Shown here piece after piece: positions 1 through 6,107 of a stretch of DNA of 7,460 nucleotides. The translations under genes and the position numbers were made by a program. Source of the DNA: Candidatus Poseidoniaceae archaeon (GTDB taxonomy: Archaea > Thermoplasmatota > Poseidoniia > Poseidoniales > Poseidoniaceae); contig JAQXFL010000089.1 of assembly GCA_029250345.1 (NCBI GenBank), positions 1 through 7,460 on the forward strand, written 5' to 3'. Position 1 is the stretch's first letter. Each line of letters starts with the position of its first letter. The notes beneath the pieces were generated by a model that saw nothing but the letters and a program-made list of their open reading frames with translations, was not told the origin of the DNA and ran no database searches.

Positions 1-403
1 CGTGAAGTACCCAAATCTTCGCAGCCTCCCCGCTTAGATTCGAACCAACATGAAGAGGGAGAGCTACGGTGTGCTCTGTGATGATTGTAGGCCCGTATGA
101 ACCGTCTTCAGCATTGTCCGCAAAAGAATGGATGATTCCGTCACTGAAGGCGTAAACCGGCGTGTGGACTGGCGCACCGATGTCCAAACCAACGTGATGA
201 TTTCGAACGCCTCCAAAGAGAGGTGCTGTGTACATTCCAGGCCTTCGCTCATCGTACTTGCCAATCGAATACGGGAATGGATTTTCAAAATCTGTTTGAG
301 GACCTTTGGAAAAGTCAAACACCCAATACTCCTCAGGGATTTCAATCACTTGGTGAAAGCCCAACGGTGGTTTGACCATACCACGGTGACTGGCCTCTTT
401 CAT
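1..403 (-). CDS. M23 (LytM-like) metallopeptidase domain protein, C-terminus cut off
   Basis: The 134 visible residues start at the ATG complementary to 401-403; an in-frame stop at 449-451 leaves no better upstream start. The N-terminal half reads like the proteins that precede an M23 domain (VFDFS at 28-32, then KYDERRPGMY at 49-58). The M23 core follows: NHHVGLDIGAPVHTPVYA (residues 68-85) holds the first zinc motif HxxxD (H70, D74), and then comes a typical beta-rich stretch with SDGIIHSF and YGPTIITEHT. The second metal motif, HxH, would lie just past the window edge. M23 enzymes are zinc endopeptidases that in bacteria usually cut murein peptides. Archaea lack murein, so the substrate here is unknown. 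There is no signal peptide or membrane segment at the N-terminus. This type of M23 domain also occurs in multidomain proteins with class III aminotransferases, but the missing part prevents a decision. It is divergent from the membrane-protein gene. Confidence 0.8.
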   Translation of the reverse strand, partial: MKEASHRGMVKPPLGFHQVIEIPEEYWVFDFSKGPQTDFENPFPYSIGKYDERRPGMYTAPLFGGVRNHHVGLDIGAPVHTPVYAFSDGIIHSFADNAEDGSYGPTIITEHTVALPLHVGSNLSGEAAKIWVLH

Positions 404-427
404 TTGATTGTTAGCCGAACAATCAAA
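403..427. promoter_or_regulatory. Perfect 10-bp inverted repeat in the divergent promoter gap; candidate operator
   Basis: Arms TTTGATTGTT (403-412) and AACAATCAAA (418-427) are exact reverse complements around the 5-base spacer AGCCG. The element fills most of the gap between the two divergent genes and touches the first base of the minus-strand start codon. It therefore covers the region where both core promoters should lie. The symmetry and place suggest a site for a dimeric regulator controlling both genes. A hairpin in the 5' leader of either transcript is the alternative. No regulator gene is visible nearby, and I see no clear TATA box. Confidence 0.5.
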
Positions 428-450
428 ACCTAAGACTGAAAGTGATTGCT

Positions 451-2781
451 ATGTTCCTGACAGCGGCCCTTCTGCTGTCGGTAACCTTCCTACCCGGATA
501 CGCCCTGTGCAGGGTACTCGATGCGAGTGCGGACAAACTTCGGAAATTTACGCTCGCACCCGCACTTGGTCTACTGCTGATGTATGGATTATCTGGCATT
601 GTCTTGCTGTCTGGGCTGTGGACTTGGGGATTGATGTGTGCTCTTTTTTTACTGTTGAACACGCTTGCAATATCCCAACTGCGTTCGAGAAAAAAAGTTG
701 CTCAATCCCTTACTTCTTGGCAAAAATTGGAACGGGCCATGCATGGAGAGGTTTACGGTACTCCTGAAGAAGCAATCAGTGATGAAGTGGCCGCACAACG
801 ATGGTTGCAAAATCAGCGAAATCCATGGATGCTTGCTTTCGCCTCTACAATCGTTCTCAGTTGCTTCACTCTTCCCCTGCTGATGGATTCACCCTTCGGC
901 GTTGACTGGATTGGATTCTCGACCCTCACACATCAAATTTCTTCTGCCGGTGACCTCTCACTTTCCGGCACAAACACTGGCTTCTGGACGTATCCGCCCG
1001 GCTTCCCATCACTCGCTGCATGGGTGCAGGAATCCTTGAATCTCGCCCCAAGTGAAGCTGTGTTCACGCTCGGGCACTACACGCTCGCTGTTCTCCTTCT
1101 CGGGATTGGGGGGGCAATGGACCGCCACGGTGCCGGCGCAAATGGGATCTTAGCGATGGCACTGGGAGCGGGACTCTTTGCGAAGACCTTTGATTCAGGC
1201 TATCCAACCGTCGCCAGCCAACTTGGTCTGGTTGTTGGATTGTTGGTCTTGTTAAGGCCAAGTTCAACTCGAGGAAAGCATCACACCACTGGATTTGTCA
1301 TGGCGTTTTTCTGCGTGCTGATGATTCACCCCACGGGTGCCACATACCTCGGCATGCTCATGCTGGCGCATCTCTTGATTGGTTTGAGCTTGAGCGAGAA
1401 GCATGGTGAAAACATCAAAAAACTCCTCCTCACCAGTTCAATTCTACTTACAGTTGCTGCTGCTATTGCCCTTGTGATTCTTGCCCCTCGCATGTTAGAT
1501 GCTGCAGTCTTTGCAGAGTATGGGTGGCAAGGTGGGCGTCCAATGCTCATGTACAATGGCATTCTCCTCGTCCTCGGATTATGCAGCGCTTGGAAGTTAC
1601 GTCAAACGATTGAGGGGCGCTTACTGGCAGTCTGGTTCACAGGGTTATGGCTGTTGACTTCGATTCATTTGATTGAGGGGCTCGAACAAATCCCTGTGCT
1701 CTCGTTGCTCTCTTACACGCTGTATTCAATGGGTCTGCACGCATTCCACATCCCGTTAGCGGCTTTGGTTGCGTTATGGTGGAGTCAAACGACGTGCCTT
1801 ACCTCAATCGATGAGAAGCACAACCTGCTCACGGTTGGATGGGATCCACACATGCATCGATACCTCACAGCCGCACTTTCAGTAGCGCTGCTGTTGGGTG
1901 TCTTATTTGGCAATGTTATCCTCATGCAGGTCTCCGAACATCATGAACTCAAAGCCTACGCAGCAGGCGATTCAGCGCTGTATGATGAAATGGCATTGTT
2001 GCCGGAGGGAAGTATCGTTTACACCGAAAACTCGCATTGGGGATACGTACACGCTGCACCACCAAACATTGCTACGACCAGTATTCCAACGCTCGGCCTC
2101 ATTCAAATTGAATCAAGCATCCAAGGCAACGCAACCACTGCCGTTTACATGGATTCCATTGCAGGACTTCAGGAACTCAACATCACACATGCACTGTCGT
2201 CACCGCTTGGAACAGTTGGTTGGTTTTTGTCGCAGTCACCGTATTGGAGCTCGATTGCTGAAGTGAGGGGAAGCGTGCTGTGGGCACTTGACCCCACTGG
2301 GTCATCCGATGTTTCGACGTTTGCGACCTTCACTGAATCCACATGCGTCGACGGATGTGAACTGCGGCCGGACCCCTGGTCGGCGCATCGGTTCAGAGAC
2401 CCACTCAAACTTGGCCCAGATCGTGCATTTATCGCTGAAGGAATGAACGCTGGCTTAGCGTACAGTTCCACTGCTTCTACCCCTGGAAACACATGTCTGG
2501 CGCTGGAAGCGATAGGAAATCTCGATGAAGTCACCCTACAGTTAGCCGATGAAACCAATACGACATCAATCTCGATGTCTTTTGCAGCAGGTTGGCATTC
2601 CGTCTGTTTTGATGATGCAACCAATGTTTCAACAGGCACACTTGAGGTTGTGTGGCCCAAATCTGCGTCAGCACACCTGTGGTTGAATCCATTGGGGCTT
2701 TCAGGAAGAAGTGATGTCGTGTTGGACTCAAGTGGAATACGCTTGCATTGGCTGGAAACCAAGCCTTTGACTGAAGAATGA
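451..2781 (+). CDS. Large multi-pass membrane protein, GT-C-like (probable glycosyltransferase)
   Basis: 776 residues from ATG 451. A GTG at 442 would add three residues, but AGTGAT at 441-446 looks like a ribosome site for the ATG. About 12-14 hydrophobic segments span residues 1-493: near 1-19, 33-75 (two), 126-144, 204-222, 230-269, 280-313, 325-344, 367-407, 413-444 and 471-492. After the fourth segment comes an acidic loop (FGVDWIG, D152) and then FWTYPPGFPSLAAW (178-191). This arrangement is common in GT-C enzymes, which use polyprenyl-phosphate sugars on the outer face. Residues 497-776 are soluble and rich in beta-type and Thr/Ser sequence, with N-glycosylation sequons at N560, N577, N703 and N725 and cysteines 632, 636, 682 and 719, consistent with an extracytoplasmic domain. 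The GT2 gene follows after 37 bases, which supports a surface-glycan role. The exact family (for example DUF6541-like) and the sugar are not determined. A polysaccharide polymerase or a non-enzymatic membrane protein is possible. Confidence 0.72.
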   Translation: MFLTAALLLSVTFLPGYALCRVLDASADKLRKFTLAPALGLLLMYGLSGIVLLSGLWTWGLMCALFLLLNTLAISQLRSRKKVAQSLTSWQKLERAMHGEVYGTPEEAISDEVAAQRWLQNQRNPWMLAFASTIVLSCFTLPLLMDSPFGVDWIGFSTLTHQISSAGDLSLSGTNTGFWTYPPGFPSLAAWVQESLNLAPSEAVFTLGHYTLAVLLLGIGGAMDRHGAGANGILAMALGAGLFAKTFDSGYPTVASQLGLVVGLLVLLRPSSTRGKHHTTGFVMAFFCVLMIHPTGATYLGMLMLAHLLIGLSLSEKHGENIKKLLLTSSILLTVAAAIALVILAPRMLDAAVFAEYGWQGGRPMLMYNGILLVLGLCSAWKLRQTIEGRLLAVWFTGLWLLTSIHLIEGLEQIPVLSLLSYTLYSMGLHAFHIPLAALVALWWSQTTCLTSIDEKHNLLTVGWDPHMHRYLTAALSVALLLGVLFGNVILMQVSEHHELKAYAAGDSALYDEMALLPEGSIVYTENSHWGYVHAAPPNIATTSIPTLGLIQIESSIQGNATTAVYMDSIAGLQELNITHALSSPLGTVGWFLSQSPYWSSIAEVRGSVLWALDPTGSSDVSTFATFTESTCVDGCELRPDPWSAHRFRDPLKLGPDRAFIAEGMNAGLAYSSTASTPGNTCLALEAIGNLDEVTLQLADETNTTSISMSFAAGWHSVCFDDATNVSTGTLEVVWPKSASAHLWLNPLGLSGRSDVVLDSSGIRLHWLETKPLTEE

Positions 2782-2818
2782 GCGAAGTAATGAAAACCAA
2801 ACAGTACATCATACAAGC

Positions 2819-3553
2819 ATGAAGCGAGTCACGATACTGCTTCCTACCTTGAACGAGGAGGAAGGGTTGGCTGATGTATTACCTCGCTTGCCAATTTCTA
2901 AGATGGCTGAACTTGGTTGGGAAGCAAATGTTCTCATCGTCGATGGTGGCAGCGAAGATTCGACCACTTCGGTGGCACAAGAACACGGATACCCGGTGCT
3001 CAAACAACAGGGGAAAGGGAAGGGTGCAGCAATGCGACTTGGCTTTCTGAGGTTCCTTCAATCCGGTGATGATGCTCTCATTATGCTTGACCCAGATGGA
3101 ACATACCATCCCGAAGAGATTCCTCGTTTCTTGAAGAAACTTGAGGATGCTGATGTCGTCATCGGTGATCGTCTGCGCGGAGCGATGGACCCAGATGCCA
3201 TGACGCGAACAAATTACTTTGGAAACCACATACTAACATGGATTGCTGTCGCCCTCTATGGCGTTCCCATGAACGACCTTTGTTCCGGCTATTGGGGGTT
3301 TTCAAGACAAGCTATTTCGCTGTTGAAATTGAATTCCATGCGATTTGAAATTGAAGCAGAAATGTACACTTCATGTGCATCAGAGGACTTGGACATAAGT
3401 CACATTTCAATCCGCTACAGTAAGCGGCTGGGTGAAGCCAAACTTGGTTCGGTCAAAGACGGCTGGAATATTTTCAGAAAGCTGTTGGTTCGACGGCTGT
3501 TTTCGACACCGCATCAAACTCGACTTGGCGAAGGCAACCTCAACATCCAATGA
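2819..3553 (+). CDS. Family 2 glycosyltransferase, dolichyl-phosphate sugar synthase type
   Basis: 244 residues forming a complete GT-A fold enzyme. Visible motifs: the opening strand VTILLPTLNEEEGL (4-17); the nucleotide-binding VDGGSEDST (41-49); QGKGKGAAMRLG (64-75); the metal-binding DxD as LDPDGTY (DPD at 91-93); GDRLRG (116-121); and the acceptor-side DLCSGYWGF (153-161) with FEIEAEM (176-182). This set matches the DPM1/AglJ-like group, which moves a hexose from a nucleotide sugar to dolichyl phosphate on the cytoplasmic face. There is no C-terminal transmembrane pair as in longer DPM-type enzymes; the basic tail (KLLVRRLF) may hold it at the membrane. It lies 37 bases behind the GT-C-like gene and probably shares its transcript. 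It could supply the lipid-linked sugar used by that protein. The donor (UDP-Glc, GDP-Man or other) cannot be read from the sequence. No clear Shine-Dalgarno precedes the ATG. Confidence 0.88.
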   Translation: MKRVTILLPTLNEEEGLADVLPRLPISKMAELGWEANVLIVDGGSEDSTTSVAQEHGYPVLKQQGKGKGAAMRLGFLRFLQSGDDALIMLDPDGTYHPEEIPRFLKKLEDADVVIGDRLRGAMDPDAMTRTNYFGNHILTWIAVALYGVPMNDLCSGYWGFSRQAISLLKLNSMRFEIEAEMYTSCASEDLDISHISIRYSKRLGEAKLGSVKDGWNIFRKLLVRRLFSTPHQTRLGEGNLNIQ

Positions 3554-3580
3554 GAGACAAGGACTCAAATCATTGGGAAG

Positions 3581-3585
3581 GGAGG
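3581..3585 (+). promoter_or_regulatory. Strong Shine-Dalgarno of asd
   Basis: GGAGG lies 7 bases before the ATG at 3593, inside a purine-rich run. It fixes the asd start and contrasts with the weak or absent sites in front of the two glycosyltransferase genes. Confidence 0.75.
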
Positions 3586-3592
3586 AGAGAAC

Positions 3593-4684
3593 ATGCGACG
3601 CAGACCTTCTGTCATTCTTGGAGCATCAGGATTGGTAGGGCAGCGGATGCAACAACGCTTGCACAATCACCCCTGGTTTGAATTGAAGGCTGTTGGGGGC
3701 AGTGCGTCAACTGCTGGCACATCGTTGAGCGATGTCCCATGGCGCCTTGAGGAGGCACGTCCTCATCTCCCAGAACTTTTTGTCGCAGATGTACTCAGCC
3801 CTTCTTTTGTTCAAGACATGCTTGACATTGGCATTGAAGTTGCCTTTTCTTGCCTCCCAAGCGATGTTGCTGCTCGAATCGAATCCGCGCTCACACAGGC
3901 TGGAATTGCCGTTTTTTCCAATGCAAGTCATCATCGCTGCGAAGAAGGAATTCCACTGGTCATCCCCGATATCAATCATGAACACTTATCAGCATTTGGC
4001 ACGAGCAAGGGAAACCATGCATGTGGAACCAATTGTACCCTCGTTCCTCTGGCCGTTCCACTCGCTGCACTGCGTCAATTTGGCATTCAAAAAGTAAGCA
4101 TGAGGAGTGAACAAGCGCTTTCAGGAGCAGGCTGGAGACTGCTCTACAACCAGGAGGCGAACGACGGTCGTATCGACCCTGAGATCCCGGGAGAGGCAGA
4201 GAAAGTGAGGGATGAATTGCTGCATGTTTTTGGTACAATGCAACACAAGCGAGTTACTCCAGCCAAGTTTGATGTCGACGTCACCTGCCAGAGGGTTTCA
4301 CGAACAGACGGTCATCAAGTCTTTGTCGAGGTCGAACTGTCGGAACCAGTGACCATCGAAGCGGTTACTCAATCGTTTCACTCGCATGATTTCGACGAGA
4401 TTACCAAATCTTGTCCGAGCGCACCGCTTCGTCCTTTGCATGTCGTGGAACGCATCGATGTATCCGAACATCTGTGGTCAAATGGCATCCAATTCGCTTC
4501 CAGTCCGGACCCGAGTGTTGATTTGAAAACCGGCATGGCCGTTGTCGTTGGTGATCTTGAACTGGTTCGAACAAATACGGTCGCTTTTTCTGGGTACTCG
4601 CACAACACTGTTCGTGGGGCTGCTGGCGGCACACTTCTGCTTGCTGAACTCGCGCTTATCGAAGGACGATTCGCAGAACCGTAA
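3593..4684 (+). CDS. asd: Aspartate-semialdehyde dehydrogenase, archaeal/fungal type
   Basis: 363 residues, about the usual length for this branch. The enzyme reduces L-4-aspartyl phosphate to L-aspartate 4-semialdehyde with NADPH, the branch step to lysine, threonine and methionine. It is cytosolic. The sequence shows the Rossmann glycine motif GASGLVGQ (10-17), FSCLPSDVA (85-93), SNASHHRCEEGIPLVIPDIN (109-128; the family pattern is SNA..HR...PL..P..N), the catalytic cysteine C148 in GTNCT, EQALSGAGW (173-181), the catalytic histidine H241 in RVSRTDGHQVFVEVE, GMAVVVGDLE (314-323) and the C-terminal HNTVRGAAGG (337-346). The residues before the catalytic cysteine are HACGTN rather than the usual (T)NPN, a mild oddity, but all key residues are present. 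The gene follows GT2 after 39 bases and precedes the acidic orphan gene by 20. No other gene of the aspartate pathway is in the window. Confidence 0.93.
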   Translation: MRRRPSVILGASGLVGQRMQQRLHNHPWFELKAVGGSASTAGTSLSDVPWRLEEARPHLPELFVADVLSPSFVQDMLDIGIEVAFSCLPSDVAARIESALTQAGIAVFSNASHHRCEEGIPLVIPDINHEHLSAFGTSKGNHACGTNCTLVPLAVPLAALRQFGIQKVSMRSEQALSGAGWRLLYNQEANDGRIDPEIPGEAEKVRDELLHVFGTMQHKRVTPAKFDVDVTCQRVSRTDGHQVFVEVELSEPVTIEAVTQSFHSHDFDEITKSCPSAPLRPLHVVERIDVSEHLWSNGIQFASSPDPSVDLKTGMAVVVGDLELVRTNTVAFSGYSHNTVRGAAGGTLLLAELALIEGRFAEP

Positions 4685-4704
4685 CGAAACATCAGCAGGC
4701 ATAA

Positions 4705-5835
4705 ATGCCCCGACCGCACCCTCGGTTTGGTGCGGACATGGGTATTACTGCAATGATTCCAGACATGACACTTGGACAACTCACCAACGAGGCTGAGACC
4801 CGGTGGGGAGAAATTTGGGATGACAATGCTGCTCGAATGCTCATTCTACTCATGTGCCCTCGCAAGGAGCGCAAACTCATGGAATTGCACGGTGATATGG
4901 TCGAGCATGGTCAGCCCGTGCTCACCGTATTCCATCGACCTCGACAAGAAGCACCCTTGCTTGAAAAGCAAAACTTCAACCCTCGTGATGCTTCGTTTCA
5001 ATTCGTTGACTTAGCAAGCCCTGATTTGGGACCATGGATGCAGCACCTCATTACCAATGAACAGTGGTTGCGCAGTTCGATTCAGATTTCACCCGTTCCT
5101 TTCTCCATGAATTTGCCGAGTCAACGGGCTTTCGAGTCGCAGAGGATTCTATGCTTTCGTCATCCGTCCTTGCCACCGCTCGAGACCTATTTTCTCCCGT
5201 TCCCTCCGACTTCCGTACCTGGGAAATGTTTTGTCAGTCTTCCACGGCGTCAAGCTGCTGAACTTGCTCGACAACAAGCGGAAGTTCTGGGTGTTGGCCG
5301 ACTCCAAAAGAAGGTAAAAATCACAGAGGCTGCACCCGAAGACATCCCTGTCACAGCTCCGGTGAAGACGAAGCAGCCCGATGCGAACATGGACGAAATG
5401 ATGGATGATTTCTCAACAAACATGCTTGCTGAGATGACCGAAGATGTGGAGCATGAAGACACCGAACACGTGGAGTTGCCAGTGGAAGAACTTGAAGTTA
5501 AAACCGAGCCTAAAGTGGTTGAACACGCATTTGTCCCACTTCCACCTGGCGCACAGGTGACTGAACCTGCATCAGTCGAAGTGAACGTGCCTGGCGAAAC
5601 AACAATCGAAGAAACTCCAACAAGCATACCGATTCCAGAACCGGAACCAGAACCGGAACCGGAAATGTCTGAAATCGAGCGTGAGTTCCGTGAACTTGTG
5701 ACAGGACTGTTAGCTGCGGGTGTTGCGGCATCCGATATCATGGATGACCCTCGTTGGGAAAACCTCAACGAAAGAGCAACTGCGGAAGGATTTGAAACAT
5801 GGCCTGTGTTCCTGCAATTGGCATCCATGCAATGA
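4705..5835 (+). CDS. Unrecognised acidic protein with EP-repeat linker; internal frame probably disturbed
   Basis: 376 residues as read. I recognise no family. Residues about 20-125 look like a folded domain (TRWGEIWDDNAARMLILLMC, HGQPVLTVFHRP, DASFQFVDLASPDLGPWMQH). Residues 180-200 are a likely helix (RRQAAELARQQAEVLG). Residues 205-320 are a long acidic, Pro/Glu/Val-rich linker ending in EPEPEPEPE (312-320). Residues 322-376 form a small helical domain (EIEREFRELVTGLLAAGV, FETWPVFLQLA). There is no signal peptide or membrane segment, so it is probably cytosolic. Between residues about 131 and 176 (5095-5232) the frame gives a proline-rich, Asp-free peptide with rare-looking codons, while the frame one base earlier gives normal coding sequence; two compensating indels are likely (see findings). 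The start could also be ATG 4738 (MGITAM); an AGG at 4697-4699 weakly supports 4705. It follows asd by 20 bases and is probably co-transcribed. Confidence 0.75.
   Translation: MPRPHPRFGADMGITAMIPDMTLGQLTNEAETRWGEIWDDNAARMLILLMCPRKERKLMELHGDMVEHGQPVLTVFHRPRQEAPLLEKQNFNPRDASFQFVDLASPDLGPWMQHLITNEQWLRSSIQISPVPFSMNLPSQRAFESQRILCFRHPSLPPLETYFLPFPPTSVPGKCFVSLPRRQAAELARQQAEVLGVGRLQKKVKITEAAPEDIPVTAPVKTKQPDANMDEMMDDFSTNMLAEMTEDVEHEDTEHVELPVEELEVKTEPKVVEHAFVPLPPGAQVTEPASVEVNVPGETTIEETPTSIPIPEPEPEPEPEMSEIEREFRELVTGLLAAGVAASDIMDDPRWENLNERATAEGFETWPVFLQLASMQ
5635..5664 (+). repeat. In-frame Pro-Glu hexanucleotide repeat
   Basis: Five tandem copies of CCR GAA encode alternating Pro-Glu at the end of the acidic linker of the orphan protein. 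PE repeats of this kind form stiff, extended spacers. Here they set the C-terminal helical domain apart from the rest. The repeat may vary in copy number between strains. Confidence 0.8.
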
Positions 5836-5869
5836 GAAGGTTCAAGTTGATTCGACTCAAGGACTGTAT

Positions 5870-5874
5870 GGAGG
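5870..5874 (+). promoter_or_regulatory. Shine-Dalgarno of the zinc-ribbon gene
   Basis: GGAGG stands 7 bases before ATG 5882, the same sequence and spacing as for asd. It decides the start of a small gene whose frame stays open much further upstream, across the end of the preceding gene. Confidence 0.75.
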
Positions 5875-5881
5875 CAAGCGC

Positions 5882-6103
5882 ATGGGATTCTGTATCAGTT
5901 GCGGACAACAACATCAAGATGGCATTCGATTCTGCAGATTTTGTGGAAATCAACAACCAGGAGATCAATTGCTTGCTCGACTTCGGCAAGAGGCCGAACA
6001 AATTCACTACATGCGCCTACAAGCGCAAGCTCTTGCCCAACAACAGCAACAGCAACAACAACAGTACCAGCAAAACCAGTACAATCAACAGCCCCGCTGG
6101 TGA
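5882..6103 (+). CDS. Small zinc-ribbon protein with poly-glutamine tail
   Basis: 73 residues. The N-terminus is a compact zinc ribbon, with ligands C4 and C7 (CISC) and C18 and C21 (CRFC), giving CxxC-x10-CxxC with the usual CG knuckles. A likely amphipathic helix follows (residues 27-52, LLARLRQEAEQIHYMRLQAQ), and then a tail of nine straight glutamines (53-61) and YQQNQYNQQPRW. The frame is open further upstream, but the strong Shine-Dalgarno and the overlap with the previous gene favour ATG 5882. It begins 46 bases after the acidic orphan and ends 4 bases before the methyltransferase ATG, so translational coupling is likely. Ribbons of this kind bind nucleic acid or protein partners; the actual role is unknown. 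The Q/N/Y-rich tail is low complexity and could support self-association. Confidence 0.8.
   Translation: MGFCISCGQQHQDGIRFCRFCGNQQPGDQLLARLRQEAEQIHYMRLQAQALAQQQQQQQQQYQQNQYNQQPRW
6038..6064 (+). repeat. CAR trinucleotide run encoding nine glutamines
   Basis: Nine consecutive CAA/CAG codons in the tail of the zinc-ribbon protein. The mixed use of CAA and CAG suggests that the glutamine tract itself is kept, rather than being a fresh slippage product. Copy number may still vary between strains. Confidence 0.85.
6099..6103 (+). promoter_or_regulatory. Ribosome site GGTGA of the methyltransferase, overlapping the upstream stop
   Basis: GGTGA contains the TGA stop of the zinc-ribbon gene and lies 4 bases before ATG 6108. 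It matches the archaeal 16S 3' end (GGTGATC-type pairing). Ribosomes finishing the zinc-ribbon gene would be placed to restart on the methyltransferase. Confidence 0.55.
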
Positions 6104-6107
6104 TTGA

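Noticed and set aside
128..433. Plus-strand open frame of 101 codons at the left end
   Set aside because: It lies antisense to the M23 gene, whose minus-strand reading has clear family motifs; the plus reading has none.
2169..2816. Minus-strand open frame of 215 codons under the 3' end of the membrane-protein gene
   Set aside because: Ser/Thr/Val-rich composition typical of a reverse shadow, no motif, and fully covered by a well-supported plus-strand gene.
4378..4779. Minus-strand open frame of 133 codons over the 3' end of asd
   Set aside because: Antisense to conserved Asd motifs; no recognisable protein.
5061..5261. Separate small gene in the third plus frame inside the acidic orphan
   Set aside because: The coding-like peptide has no good start of its own and reads smoothly into the flanking frame if one base is removed at 5229-5232, so a displaced piece of the same gene explains it better than a nested gene.
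5250..5828. Minus-strand open frame of 192 codons with an SGSGSGSGSG stretch
   Set aside because: The SG run is only the reverse reading of the Pro-Glu repeat; the plus-strand frame has coding-like composition.
5720..6103. Longer version of the zinc-ribbon gene starting inside the preceding gene
   Set aside because: The upstream part overlaps the coding end of the acidic orphan by more than 100 bases; the GGAGG at 5870-5874 supports ATG 5882.
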